Shown here one piece after another: positions 40,276-49,715 of a stretch of DNA of 64,000 nt. Where the stretch lies: assembly GCA_965226695.1 (NCBI GenBank), contig OZ245405.1, positions 992,001 through 1,056,000 on the forward strand. Direction: 5' to 3'. Numbering within the stretch: position 1 is the stretch's first letter; each line of letters opens with the position of its first letter. The translations under genes were made by a program, and so were the position numbers. The stretch comes from CATOSD01 sp965226695 (lineage in GTDB: Bacteria > Chloroflexota > Dehalococcoidia > Lucifugimonadales > CATOSD01). The notes below the pieces were generated by a model. That model made no database searches and was not told the DNA's origin. It saw only the letters and a program-made list of their open reading frames with translations.

Positions 40276-41490
40276 CTAGTCGGAGGCGAGCGCCGGCTCC
40301 TGGCTGCGAATCACCTCGGCGTCCTGCAGCTCGCGCACCTGGTCGTCGGAGTAGCCGAGGACGTCCTTGAGGATCTCCTCGTTGTGTTGGCCCGGGGTCG
40401 GGGCGGAGCCGACGACCATGGGCGTGCGGCTGAACTTGATCATCTTGCCGGTGACCCACATGGTGCCCGCGACTGGGTCGGGAACCTCCATCATTATCTC
40501 GCGCTCGCGCAGGTGCGGCTCGTTGGCCGCCTGCTCCACGCTGTTGACCGGCGCGCAGGGTATGGAGAAGCCGGACAGGTAGTCGACGGCCTCTTTGGTG
40601 GTGCGTGTGGAGAACCACTCGGTCAGCTCGCTCTCGAGGTCGGCGGTGTTCTTGCCGCGGTCGGCGCGCGTGGTAAACCGGGGGTCTTCGAGCCAGTCGG
40701 GCTTGTCCAGCGCCTCGCACATGCGGCCCCACATGTGGTCGTTGTTGGCGGCTATTATCAGCCAGCCGTCGGTGGTCTGGTACATTCCGCCGAGTCCCTC
40801 GCCGTTGCCCCTGCGCTCGGACACGATGCCGTCGCCGAGGTAGGCGGAGATGGGTATTTCGTTGGTGGTGAAGCCGGTGTCGGCGAGGCAGACGTCTATC
40901 GCCTGGCCCTCGCCCGAAATCTCGCGTTCCCTCAGCGCGGCGAGAGCCCCTATGGTGGCGTGCAGCGCCGTTATCCTGTCGATGAGCGGGAAGGCGGTGA
41001 GAATCGGCGGGTCGTCGGGGAAGCCGGTCAGCGACGCCATGCCGCCCATCGCCTGCCCGATCGGGTCGAAGCCCACCCTGTCCCGCAGCGACCCGTACTG
41101 GCCATAAGCCGAGACGTTGATCATGATGATCCTGGGGTTCAGCTCCTTGAGCACGTCGTAGCCCAGCCCCATGATGTCGATGGTGCCCGGCCGGAAGTTC
41201 TGGAGAAGCACGTCTGAGACCTTTACCAGGTCGCGTATGACTTCCTTGCCCTCTTCGGTGCGCAGGTTGATGGAGAGGCTCTTCTTGCCGCTGTTGTACT
41301 GGACCCAGTAGGCGCTCTGGCCTCTGACGGTTGGGCCGTTGGCCCGGCTCTCGTCGCCCCTGATCGTCTCGACCTTGATGACCTCGGCGCCCATGCGAGC
41401 GAACATGAGCGCACACCTGGGGCCGGCCTGGTAGCGTCCCAGGTCGAGCACGCGAATGCCTTCCAGCGGGGACTTCAGCGAATCTTTCAT
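40276..41490 (-). CDS. CaiB/BaiF family (class III) CoA-transferase
   Basis: A 404-residue protein starting at ATG 41490. It shows the family pattern LEGIRVLDLGRYQAGPRCALMFARMGAEVIKVE, NSGKKSLSINLRTEEGKEVI, LLQNFRPGTIDIMGLGYD and the catalytic Asp in DRVGFDPIGQAMGG, which carries the CoA thioester. It moves CoA between organic acids. The enoyl-CoA hydratase gene lies five bases upstream, so the two form an operon. Confidence 0.93.
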   Translation of the reverse strand: MKDSLKSPLEGIRVLDLGRYQAGPRCALMFARMGAEVIKVETIRGDESRANGPTVRGQSAYWVQYNSGKKSLSINLRTEEGKEVIRDLVKVSDVLLQNFRPGTIDIMGLGYDVLKELNPRIIMINVSAYGQYGSLRDRVGFDPIGQAMGGMASLTGFPDDPPILTAFPLIDRITALHATIGALAALREREISGEGQAIDVCLADTGFTTNEIPISAYLGDGIVSERRGNGEGLGGMYQTTDGWLIIAANNDHMWGRMCEALDKPDWLEDPRFTTRADRGKNTADLESELTEWFSTRTTKEAVDYLSGFSIPCAPVNSVEQAANEPHLREREIMMEVPDPVAGTMWVTGKMIKFSRTPMVVGSAPTPGQHNEEILKDVLGYSDDQVRELQDAEVIRSQEPALASD

Positions 41491-41495
41491 GGCTG

Positions 41496-42260
41496 CTACT
41501 TCCTTCCCTTCCTGTCCAGAAACTCCTTGAAACCTTCCTCCACCGAGGACGCGACCAGCTTCGTGTCCCGTGCGTCGACCTCGTTGTCGTGCATCCGGCG
41601 CCAGCCGGCGCCCACGTTGTCGACCATAATTTCCTTGATGCCCTGCACCATGCGTTCGTCGTTCGCCGCGATAAGCTGGGCGATTTCGACGGCCTTCGGC
41701 ATCAACTCGTCGGACGACACCAGGTGGTTGAGCAGGCCGATCTGAAGAGCCTCCTCGGCCTCCACCACGCGGCCGGTGAACAGCAGTTCCTTGGCCTTGG
41801 GCCAGCCGACCTGCATGGGCAGGGTCCAGGTGGAGTTGACGCGCCCGTAGGAGGCGGCGAGAAAGCGGAAGCGCGTGCGCTCGCATCCGACGCGGATGTC
41901 GAAGCTGGACGACATGAGCGCGCCGCCGCCGTAGCACAGGCCGTTGAGCGCGCCGATGGTTGGCTTGGTGCAGGCGGCGATGTTCCACGAGAACAGGTCG
42001 CTGCCAGGATAGGGTTCGGGCTGCGTCTCCAGTTCCGAGTTGCGCGCCATCTCGTGAATGTCGGCGCCGGCGGAGAAGGCGCGCTCCCCCGTGCCGGTGA
42101 AGATCACCGCTTTCACGCCTGAGTCCGCTTCCATGTCCAGGACGGCCTCGTTCACCTCGCGGTAAAGGTCCCGGCTGAGGGCGTTGAGCACGTGAGGACG
42201 GTTGAGCCTGATTGTGCCCACTCCGTCTTGCTTGTCGACGACGATGTTTTCGTATGCCAC
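41496..42260 (-). CDS. Enoyl-CoA hydratase/isomerase family protein
   Basis: A 254-residue crotonase-fold protein starting at ATG 42260. The oxyanion-hole motifs are AFSAGADIHEMARN and LNGLCYGGGALMSSSFDIRVG. The usual first catalytic Glu is not evident in the RFLAASYGRVNSTW segment, where Arg-Val-Asn occurs, so the chemistry may differ from simple hydration. It is co-transcribed with the CoA-transferase downstream and probably with the acyl-CoA synthetase upstream. Confidence 0.88.
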   Translation of the reverse strand: MAYENIVVDKQDGVGTIRLNRPHVLNALSRDLYREVNEAVLDMEADSGVKAVIFTGTGERAFSAGADIHEMARNSELETQPEPYPGSDLFSWNIAACTKPTIGALNGLCYGGGALMSSSFDIRVGCERTRFRFLAASYGRVNSTWTLPMQVGWPKAKELLFTGRVVEAEEALQIGLLNHLVSSDELMPKAVEIAQLIAANDERMVQGIKEIMVDNVGAGWRRMHDNEVDARDTKLVASSVEEGFKEFLDRKGRK

Positions 42261-42347
42261 CGCGATTCTCCTGTTGGTTAGGTGGCGCCATTATATGGGC
42301 GCGCGGGGGCGGGGGCAAGTACAGGCCGCCCCGCGCCGGGGGTGTAT

Positions 42348-42390
42348 CCCCTCTCCCTGGGGGAGGGGGAGAGGGTTAGGGTGAGGGCGA
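42348..42390 (+). repeat. Related GC-rich repeat (R3)
   Basis: CCCCTCTCCCTGGGGGAGGGGGAGAGGG followed by TTAGGGTGAGGGCG, cited here in pieces. It is of the same style as R1 but with CTCTCC arms. It lies in the gap between the acyl-CoA synthetase stop and the enoyl-CoA hydratase start and can fold into a stable hairpin. Confidence 0.5.
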
Positions 42391-42429
42391 AACCCCGTCC
42401 TCCACCAACTCCCACCACTCGCTGGCGAG

Positions 42430-44190
42430 TTACTCCTCCTCTTCCAGCGTGCTGGTGTCGCCCTCGGGCAGGCCCAGCTCGCGGGCCTTGAGGAGTCGTC
42501 GCATTATCTTGCCGCTGCGCGTCTTGGGCAGCGACGGCACGAACTCTATCTCGCGCGGCGCGACCCCGGCGCTGAGCTTCTGGCGGGTGAAGCGCGTGAT
42601 CTCGTTGCGTAGCTGGGTCGTTGGCTCGAACCCGTCCTTTAGAGCGACGAACGCCTTCACGATCTCCATCGCGATGGGGTCGGGCTTGCCAATGACGCCC
42701 GCCTCTGCAACCGCCGGATGCTCGATGAGCGCGCTTTCGACCTCGAACGGGCCCACAAGGTGGCCCGCGGTGTTGATCACGTCGTCGGTGCGGCCCACGA
42801 ACCAGAAGTAGCCGTCCTCGTCCACGCGCGCGCTGTCGCCGGTGACGTACCAGCCCTTGCGGAAGCGTGAGTTGTACATCTCGGTGTTGTTCCAGTACGA
42901 GTGGAACATCGAGGGCCAGCCGGGGCGCACCACGAGGTTGCCGTCCACGCCGGGCGGCACGGGGTCGAAGTTCTCGTCCACGACGCCCACCTCCACGCCG
43001 GGTATGGGCCGGCCCATCGATCCGGGGCGAATTTCCATCTCAGGGTAGTTGGCGACCAGAATCGCGCCGGTCTCCGTCTGCCACCAGTTGTCGTGGAACG
43101 GCATGCCGATGGCCTTCTCGCCCCAGACAACGGCCTCGGGGTTGAGCGGCTCGCCGACGCTACAGGAATATCTGAGTCTGGACAGGTCGTAGCGGCGCGG
43201 CAACTCCTCCCCCGCCCTCATCAGCATCCTTATGGCCGTCGGGGCGGTGTACCACACCGTCACCTTGTGCTTCTGGATCATCTCGTACCAGGCGCTGGCT
43301 CGGAAGCCGCCCTCGTAGATGAGCTGGGTGAGTCCGTTGGTCCAGGGCGCGAGCATCCCGTAGGACGTGCCGGTCACCCATCCGGGGTCGGCGGTGCACC
43401 AGTACACGTCGTCCTCGTGCAGGTCGAGCGCCCACTTCCCGGTGGCGTACTGTTGCACCACGGCCTGGTGCCGGTGTACGGCGCCCTTGGGCTTGCCGGT
43501 GGTGCCCGAGGTGTAGTGCATCACGGAGTAGTCGTACTGGCTCGTCTGAACGGTATCAAAGTCGGGAGAGGCCTTGCCCATCTCCTCGTGCCAGTCCAGG
43601 TCGGCCATGTCCCGGCCTTCGGAGTCGCGGTTGTTCTTGTTGACCACGATGATGTGCTGGAGCTCGAACAGCTCGGGGATGATGCCGGTGATGCGTCGGC
43701 GCAGCTCCGGCTGGGTGACGAGCACCTTGGCCCCGCTGTCCTGCAGCCGGTCCCTGACGGGGTCGGGGCCGAAGGCGGAGAATAGCGGCCCCACCACGGC
43801 GCCGGCCTTGAGTATGCCGAAGAAGGCTATGTAGGTCTCGGGAAGCCTGTCCATGAACAGAAAGACGCGGTCGCCCGTTTCGATGCCGAGGCTCTTGATG
43901 ACGTTGGCGAACTTGTTGGTGAGAGTCTTGAGCTGGCCGAAGGTGTAGTCCTCACGTTCGCCGTTCTTGCCCTCCCAGATCATGGCGATCTTGTCGCGGC
44001 GCGGGCCGTTGGCGTGGCGGTCGATAGCCTCGTGGGCCTTGTTCAGATAGCCGCCGGGCAGCCAGTCGAGCTCGGAATACATCTGCTGCCAGTCGAAGTC
44101 GGCGCGCGTCTTGGCGTACTCGAGGTTGGGCGCGACACTCATCTCGTCGCGGCTCGGCTTGTGAATGGGGGGAAAGGACGAGGTGGTCAT
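42430..44190 (-). CDS. Acyl-CoA synthetase (acetyl-CoA synthetase-like, AMP-forming)
   Basis: A 586-residue ANL-superfamily ligase. ATG 44190 is used: GGAGG ends seven bases upstream. Key motifs are the P-loop YTSGTTGKPKGAVH, the CSVGEPLNPEAV and WWQTETGAILVAN segments, the adenylate-binding YVTGDSARVDEDGYFWFVGR, and the final SLPKTRSGKIMRRLLK with the catalytic Lys. The EMEIRPGSMGRPIPG region is as in short-chain acyl-CoA synthetases. It activates a carboxylic acid with ATP and CoA. A poly-Glu tail ends the protein. Confidence 0.93.
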   Translation of the reverse strand: MTTSSFPPIHKPSRDEMSVAPNLEYAKTRADFDWQQMYSELDWLPGGYLNKAHEAIDRHANGPRRDKIAMIWEGKNGEREDYTFGQLKTLTNKFANVIKSLGIETGDRVFLFMDRLPETYIAFFGILKAGAVVGPLFSAFGPDPVRDRLQDSGAKVLVTQPELRRRITGIIPELFELQHIIVVNKNNRDSEGRDMADLDWHEEMGKASPDFDTVQTSQYDYSVMHYTSGTTGKPKGAVHRHQAVVQQYATGKWALDLHEDDVYWCTADPGWVTGTSYGMLAPWTNGLTQLIYEGGFRASAWYEMIQKHKVTVWYTAPTAIRMLMRAGEELPRRYDLSRLRYSCSVGEPLNPEAVVWGEKAIGMPFHDNWWQTETGAILVANYPEMEIRPGSMGRPIPGVEVGVVDENFDPVPPGVDGNLVVRPGWPSMFHSYWNNTEMYNSRFRKGWYVTGDSARVDEDGYFWFVGRTDDVINTAGHLVGPFEVESALIEHPAVAEAGVIGKPDPIAMEIVKAFVALKDGFEPTTQLRNEITRFTRQKLSAGVAPREIEFVPSLPKTRSGKIMRRLLKARELGLPEGDTSTLEEEE

Positions 44191-44255
44191 AGTGTGTCCT
44201 CCATTATGTTGGATTGTTTGGCGCTTACTCGTGCTCTGACAAATCAAACTTTCGA

Positions 44256-44807
44256 CTATTGTGTTCTGCTCTTGAATTCCAGATATTCATCGAAAGTGGA
44301 CTCGAGTGAATCCACGAAGAAGCTTGCGCTTCGAAACAACTCGAAAATTTCGCCGCTGGTCTTTTCTAGTGGAAAGTTGCCAAAGTCTTCGTGGACTAAC
44401 CGATTTCTCTCGTTGCCAATCTCAATGAATGCCCTTATCGCCAATTCGAGATTCGGGTCGGAGCGCACACGACTCACCATATGAGACTTAAATCCTTCGC
44501 CGAACAGCCCGAAGAACTTGTTTGCGTTACGGGCACGCCAGTCAAAATACGTGTGGAACTGCCTCTCGATCGCTTTGTTGCGGATGAACTCCCTAATGAC
44601 TTCCGCGCCCCCCGCATGCTTAAGGACAATTCGCATAATGTGGTTCTTCACTTCGTTTTCGAAGTGGCTGGCGGCTGCAAGCAGAAGCGTTTTGCGAAAC
44701 ATTTCCTCCGCGGCGTTGCGCAAAGAAAAGTTCGCTTGGTCGATGCACCCTATGATTTCTTGAAACTCAGAGTGTAGCCTTTCGACCGCGGTAGCTTCTG
44801 TCGTCAT
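44256..44807 (-). CDS. HEPN-domain protein (RiboL-PSP-HEPN-like)
   Basis: A 183-residue all-alpha protein starting at ATG 44807, overlapping the stop of the DUF262 gene as ATGA. The candidate RNase motif is R-x4-H in GNERNRLVHEDFG (Arg134 to His139), at the place expected for HEPN ribonucleases, and the conserved ASHFENEVKNHI near residues 47-57 fits the RiboL-PSP-HEPN subgroup. HEPN proteins of toxin or defence modules cut RNA when activated. The base composition of this gene is clearly lower in GC than its neighbours, which supports transfer. Confidence 0.75.
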   Translation of the reverse strand: MTTEATAVERLHSEFQEIIGCIDQANFSLRNAAEEMFRKTLLLAAASHFENEVKNHIMRIVLKHAGGAEVIREFIRNKAIERQFHTYFDWRARNANKFFGLFGEGFKSHMVSRVRSDPNLELAIRAFIEIGNERNRLVHEDFGNFPLEKTSGEIFELFRSASFFVDSLESTFDEYLEFKSRTQ

Positions 44808-45991
44808 AGCGAAGTGATGTATTTCTTGCCAAGTTCAAGTCTTGTCCGGACGTTCGATGTCTGGGTCGTAGCGCGAGACGAGGCCTCGACGAACTGCTGG
44901 TCCCCCTTTAGCATGTTCAACTCTTTACAGTCCAACTGCCCCACGAGACACCTCATATCAGCGAAGGCATCCGAGCACGCCGCCGCGAAAACGGCTTCGA
45001 TCAATGCGATATTAAACCTGTTGTTGCCTTCGTTAAGGAATGTTCGTTTAGGAAGTGCCTTTGTCGCCTTGAGGAAGGACCGGAAGAGATCCTTAAGGTA
45101 TCGATTCTTTTCGTGAGCTTGGCTTTGGCACTTGCTTGAGAAGCGATTCAGGAACCTAACCATTGAAGGTGAGTAGTTTCTGGAGTCAATCAACATCGCG
45201 AAGATGCGTAGTAATACCTCTATATCTTTCTGGTGGAGGTCCGGTTCGGGGCTGTTCAGCACCCTTCGCCATCTCTTGTCGAGATTGACTTCCATTAGCA
45301 TGTCATAGAAGTCGGAGTGGTACAGGCTAAGCCTTATCTCCTGCGGCCTCAAATTAACACCACCAGAATTGAGCCTGTTGAAAATCTCGTAGATGGCGGA
45401 ATCGTCGCCGGCCGAAGAGTTTTGCCTCACTACGACATTGCGAATCGGCCGTAGATCCAACTGGAGTCGATATTCACCGAGTGAATCGTAACTCAGTCCA
45501 TTGAGTGGGTTGGGGGAATCTGGTAACTGCTCGGGGAGGCGTAGCCGGAAGTTTGTGAAGTACTTGTCATCGTTCAATACGTCGTCGGGCATCTTGTTTT
45601 GCTCCGCGAAAATGCGGCGCAACTCCGGCCGCGCTTCCATGCGAGGGAACCGCTGCTTGATGAAGTAGTAGATGGACTTCAGCCGCTGTTGTCCGTCGAT
45701 CACAATGAACCTGTTCCTGCTCTGCTCATACAGGAACATTTGTGGAACGGGCAAGCCTCGAATGAGTGACTCAATCAGCCTAGATGCCCTCTTGAGGTCC
45801 CATACGTAGTGGCGCTGAAATCCTGGAATAACGATGGTTCCTGACTCGATGAAGCTGAAAAGCGTAGAGACATTGAAGTCGTTTGGCGTGACGCTCAGAT
45901 CGTAGTTGACTACGTCAGTATCTTCGTCCGCTTCCTGAGCCTCTTCCGCATAGTCTTGAAACCATTCGCTACCGTTCACCGATTCAGCCAT
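44804..45991 (-). CDS. DUF262 domain protein (ParB-like nucleotide-binding fold)
   Basis: A 395-residue protein starting at ATG 45991. The DUF262 core is TIVIPGFQRHYVWDLKRASRLIESLIRGLPVPQMFLYE (residues ~52-88) and FIVIDGQQRLKSIYYF with Asp99-Gly-Gln-Gln-Arg103, the ParB-like active or nucleotide-binding loop. Residues after ~140 are helical and contain SGGVNLRPQEIRLSLY, a motif typical of the family. The HNH domain (DUF1524) of GmrSD-type enzymes is missing. It is the first gene of the pair and couples to the HEPN gene. Codon use is AT-richer than around it. Confidence 0.8.
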   Translation of the reverse strand: MAESVNGSEWFQDYAEEAQEADEDTDVVNYDLSVTPNDFNVSTLFSFIESGTIVIPGFQRHYVWDLKRASRLIESLIRGLPVPQMFLYEQSRNRFIVIDGQQRLKSIYYFIKQRFPRMEARPELRRIFAEQNKMPDDVLNDDKYFTNFRLRLPEQLPDSPNPLNGLSYDSLGEYRLQLDLRPIRNVVVRQNSSAGDDSAIYEIFNRLNSGGVNLRPQEIRLSLYHSDFYDMLMEVNLDKRWRRVLNSPEPDLHQKDIEVLLRIFAMLIDSRNYSPSMVRFLNRFSSKCQSQAHEKNRYLKDLFRSFLKATKALPKRTFLNEGNNRFNIALIEAVFAAACSDAFADMRCLVGQLDCKELNMLKGDQQFVEASSRATTQTSNVRTRLELGKKYITSL

Positions 45992-46155
45992 GGCTGATCC
46001 TCACTGCAAGTCGGCTTGAGGGACACTGAACGCCCTTCACCTTGCACCACCTTCTCACAACTGTGACCAAGACGGCTTTGCGGCGCGCGCCAAGCGTCTC
46101 TGTGCCGAGTGCGGTTGTGCGCGGAACGCTCCACGCCACCCATCGCTCCGGCTTC

Positions 46156-47907
46156 CTAGCCGCGCGGCACTATCGGCAGCGTGACGTGCGACGGGTATTC
46201 CGCGGTGTGGTACACCGTTTGCAGCGCCGAAACGAAGTCGCCGTCCGTCCCGATGGGCGCGCCCGTGTTTGTGTTGCGGTCGAAGCGCGGGAAGTTGCTG
46301 CTGGATATCTCTACACGGATCTGGTGGCCCTTCCTGAATAGGTTGCTGGTCGCCCACAGGTCGATGTTGAACTCGTAAACCTGGCCCGACTGTAGCAGGC
46401 TCGCGGACGACCTGGGGCTCCGGTAGCGCGCGCGGATGATGCCGTCGGTCAGGTTGCGGGCGTAGCCGTCGGGCGATACGTCCACCAACTTTCCGGTAAA
46501 GTCGGTGTCCCTGGCCGAGCTCGAGGCGTACAGCGTTACAGTCACAGGCCCCGTAACCTCCGTGTCGCGCTCCAGCGCCGGCGTGGAGTACACAAGCACG
46601 TCGGGGCGCGCCTCCACCGGGCGCTGGTCGTACGCCCCGGCCGCCATGAACGCGGGGTCGCAGCACAGCTGGCCGCCTCGCGTGGGCGCGGGGTCGAGCG
46701 GGTTGTACGCGAACACGTCGGGAGGCTCGGAGTTGGGGGAGTCGAGGCTGAGCGCGCCGTCGCCGTTGAGGGTGTTTGCCCTGCCGCCGCTGCGCAGGTA
46801 GTACCTGGTGTTCGCGGCGCGGTCCAACGGCCAGCTATCCTCGTAGCGCCACACGTTCTCGCCCATAACGAAGATTCGCACCGGCGGTTGGTCGACGAAG
46901 CCGTTGTCCTCGCCCTTCAGCCAGTAGTCGTAGTGGGCCAGTATCTGCCCCTGCAGGTCCAGCGCGAGCGCCGACGCCCGCGTGCCGAAGTTGTACTCGC
47001 CGGACACGCTCATCGGTGAGCCGCCGTGGACCCATGGGCCGATAACCAGCTTCTGGCCGCGCCGGGCGTCCTCGGTCGCACCGAGGCTGCTCATACGCGC
47101 GTAGTTGCGAATGGTGCCGCCCAGGAAGACGTCGTACCAGCCGCCGAAATTGAACGCGGGCACCTCGATGTCGGAGTGCGCCTCCTCGATCGACACCGCC
47201 TTCCAGTAGTCGTCGTACTCCGGATGGGCCATCCAGTCGTAGTAGTAGGGCGCAAGTCCGCCCTGCAGATCCGGCACTTCCCGCATTGGCAGGTGAGCGA
47301 AGCCTGTGTTGAGGTCGTCCTTGGCCTGGATGATGCTCTCCAGCCGATCATCGGTCAGGGGGAGGCGGCGCGCCAGGTTTCCCCAGTTGGCCGCCGTAAG
47401 CGCGCCAACGGTCCAGGAGAGGTTGAAGCCAAGCTCGAAGGCGCCGCCCTGCCAGGCCCAGCCCTCCTGGTAGTTGGAGGCTGTCACGCCCGGCGCGATG
47501 CCCTTGAGCGAGGGCGGCTTGGATTTTGCCGCCAGCCACTGCGTGGCCCCGACGTAGGAGACGCCGTACATGCCCACCTTGCCTGTGCACCAGGGCTGGG
47601 AAGCGAGCCACTCCACGGAGTCGTAGCCGTCATTGCTCTCGTTGACGAAGGTGTAGAACTCGCCCCCGGAACTGTAGCGCCCTCGCACGTCCTGGATGGC
47701 GACGGCGTAGCCGCGCGACGCGGCCATGACGGCGTCCAGCGTTCCGCTGCGGCTGCCGGACGAGCTCTTGTCGTAGGGCGTGCGCTGGAGAAGGGCTGGA
47801 AACGCGCCGGCTGCGTCGGGCCGGAAGACGTCCACGTAGGTTTTCGTGCCGTCCCTGAGCGGCAGCTCCTGGTTGGATTCGAACTTTACGGAATACGCCT
47901 CGGCCAT
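46156..47907 (-). CDS. CocE/NonD family hydrolase
   Basis: A 583-residue X-Pro dipeptidyl-peptidase-like hydrolase. ATG 47907 is used (GGAGG ends eight bases upstream); a longer frame runs through the tRNA-Thr gene and is not real. The nucleophile is in VGMYGVSYVGATQWLA (G-x-S-Y-x-G), the fold starts with LRDGTKTYVDVFRP, and the C-terminal half is the jelly-roll domain with VTLYASSSARDTDFTGKLVDV and GHQIRVEISSSNFPRFDRN. Substrates in the family include esters and amides; none can be assigned. No signal peptide. Confidence 0.9.
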   Translation of the reverse strand: MAEAYSVKFESNQELPLRDGTKTYVDVFRPDAAGAFPALLQRTPYDKSSSGSRSGTLDAVMAASRGYAVAIQDVRGRYSSGGEFYTFVNESNDGYDSVEWLASQPWCTGKVGMYGVSYVGATQWLAAKSKPPSLKGIAPGVTASNYQEGWAWQGGAFELGFNLSWTVGALTAANWGNLARRLPLTDDRLESIIQAKDDLNTGFAHLPMREVPDLQGGLAPYYYDWMAHPEYDDYWKAVSIEEAHSDIEVPAFNFGGWYDVFLGGTIRNYARMSSLGATEDARRGQKLVIGPWVHGGSPMSVSGEYNFGTRASALALDLQGQILAHYDYWLKGEDNGFVDQPPVRIFVMGENVWRYEDSWPLDRAANTRYYLRSGGRANTLNGDGALSLDSPNSEPPDVFAYNPLDPAPTRGGQLCCDPAFMAAGAYDQRPVEARPDVLVYSTPALERDTEVTGPVTVTLYASSSARDTDFTGKLVDVSPDGYARNLTDGIIRARYRSPRSSASLLQSGQVYEFNIDLWATSNLFRKGHQIRVEISSSNFPRFDRNTNTGAPIGTDGDFVSALQTVYHTAEYPSHVTLPIVPRG

Positions 47908-48027
47908 CGTCGTGTCCTCCGTGCGAATGTTGTGGGCTGCAATTGGTCGGAATGTAGCACACGCATGTTGGCGTAGCAACCTTGAGGAGCGGCATCGCGC
48001 ATAGTACAATACGCCTGTTGCCAGGAC

Positions 48028-48103
48028 GCCAACGTAGCTCAGCCGGTAGAGCAGCGGTTTCGTAAACCGCAGGTCGGTGGTTCGAGTCCACTCGTTGGCT
48101 CCA
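48028..48103 (+). tRNA. tRNA-Thr (anticodon CGT)
   Basis: A complete cloverleaf: acceptor GCCAACG with CGTTGGC, D-arm GCTCAGCCGGTAGAGC, anticodon stem GCGGT/ACCGC with loop TTCGTAA, T-arm GTGG-TTCGAGT-CCAC, discriminator T and encoded CCA. The stop codon of the convergent MFS gene begins at the next base. Confidence 0.96.
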
Positions 48104-49414
48104 TCAACTCCCATCTCCTTGCCGGGCCGCCTCCCCCTCGCCGCTTCCGCTCCGCGCGCCTGCGTCCCTCCTGCGCGGCGGAGCGGTGAAGAGCAGCATC
48201 AGTGCGGTGATTGCGCCAAGCACGGCGAACGTCAGGAATGCCGCCTGGTAGCTATGGGTGCTGTCGAAGATGATGCCTGAGAACAGTACCGCTATGGCCT
48301 GACCGCCCGAGGCGAACGGCTCAGTCACTCCGCGAATGACGCCTATCGAGGAGCGGCCGAAGTAGTTTGCGAACGCCACGGGCGGCACTACCAGGATTCC
48401 GCCTATCGAAGACCCGAGCACGCAAGAGTACGCGATCGCTTCGACCGGGGTGTCGGCATTGACTATCAGCGCCACGCCCACCGTCATCATCAGTGCGACC
48501 GCGGCGAAGACGTACCGTACCGGCGCGCGGTCTACCAGCCACCCCCAGAAGAGGCTGGCCGCGCCGGTGGACATGGCGTTGACGCTGACCGCGAGGGTGG
48601 CGACGCCGGCGTCCAGGCCCTGGTCCCTGAAGAATGCGCCGATGTGGACATTGGTGCCCGCCTGTATCATGAACGCGAAACCGCCCGCCAGCGCGAGCAG
48701 CCACAGCGCCGGCGTTCGCACCGCTTCGGCGAGCGTCCAGACCGGGTCGAGGTCCGGGTTGGTGGGCGCGCCCGCGGCAGGGCCGGTGGACTTGCCATCC
48801 GGGCGCAGTCCGGCGTCCTCGGGGTTCTGCACTATCAGCATGGCGGGCACCAGCGCGACGGCGAGCACGATCGCGCCCAGTACGAGCCAGGCGTCCTGCC
48901 AGCCGCTCCGCGCAATGATGAGACCGGCGACGAGGGGGAAGGCGGTCATGCCGGCGGCGTGCGACAGGAAGAGGACGCCGGTCGCGCGCCCGCGCCGCTC
49001 GATGAACCAGCGCGATACGGCTACGGAAGACCCTATCTTGATGGGACTGGAGAACATGGAGCGGGCTATGCCGTAGGCGATGTAAAATGCCAGGGGCGCG
49101 GTGGCCCAGGACAGGTACATGACGGACAGCCCGAGGGCGAGCACGCTGCTGACCAGTACGACGCGGATGCCGTAGCGGTCCATCAGCCAGCCTATCAGCG
49201 GCGACTGCACCGTGGCCACCAGCCCGCCGAGGCTGGCAGCGCCCGCGATGAGCGTTCGACTCCAACCCAGGTCCTGCGAGATGGGGTAGATGAATACGGA
49301 CATGGTGAGGCTTGCGGCGGCGTTGGACGCGAATTGCGCCGCGCTTGCGCCGTACAGCACCACCCAGCCGTAGAAGAACGGGGTACGTCTCGCGAGGTGG
49401 GTTGCTAAGTGCAA
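48104..49414 (-). CDS. MFS transporter
   Basis: A 436-residue transporter with about 12 membrane helices. The start is uncertain: TTG 49414 opens the frame, and no clear ribosome-binding site was found. After an N-terminal FFYGWVVLYGASAAQFASNAA, the family loop between helices 2 and 3 reads GWLMDRYGIRVVL, and a matching loop in the second half is GWLVDRAPVRYVF. These fit the monocarboxylate/oxalate-formate antiporter-like MFS group. Import or export of an organic acid used by the surrounding catabolic genes is an inference. Its last codons abut the tRNA-Thr 3' end. Confidence 0.87.
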   Translation of the reverse strand: MHLATHLARRTPFFYGWVVLYGASAAQFASNAAASLTMSVFIYPISQDLGWSRTLIAGAASLGGLVATVQSPLIGWLMDRYGIRVVLVSSVLALGLSVMYLSWATAPLAFYIAYGIARSMFSSPIKIGSSVAVSRWFIERRGRATGVLFLSHAAGMTAFPLVAGLIIARSGWQDAWLVLGAIVLAVALVPAMLIVQNPEDAGLRPDGKSTGPAAGAPTNPDLDPVWTLAEAVRTPALWLLALAGGFAFMIQAGTNVHIGAFFRDQGLDAGVATLAVSVNAMSTGAASLFWGWLVDRAPVRYVFAAVALMMTVGVALIVNADTPVEAIAYSCVLGSSIGGILVVPPVAFANYFGRSSIGVIRGVTEPFASGGQAIAVLFSGIIFDSTHSYQAAFLTFAVLGAITALMLLFTAPPRRRDAGARSGSGEGEAARQGDGS

Positions 49415-49715
49415 TGAAAGTGTCTTAGGGCCGCTCGGGTGCTAAGGCTGCTCCGCACCGGCTCGGTGAGCGGTGTGCGGGACGCCGGGCACGCCGCGGA
49501 TGTAGAGTCGCGGCGATGCTATCACCAGCCGTCGTGGCCCGTCAACGCGGCGGCGTATTGCCCCCGCACACGCCGATTGGTATGGTAGTGGTAACTTGGC
49601 CAACACCGTCGCTCTCATGCCCGCTTTCATCGACGACGCAATCGCCCAAAAGCGCCCGTGCTTAGGTTACACTCTGGCGGTAGGGCCCCACTCCGCATCA
49701 CACGCAGGCAGGACC

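Noticed and set aside
47908..48114. Upstream extension of the CocE hydrolase frame
   Set aside because: It would run through the tRNA-Thr gene; ATG 47907 has a proper GGAGG site.
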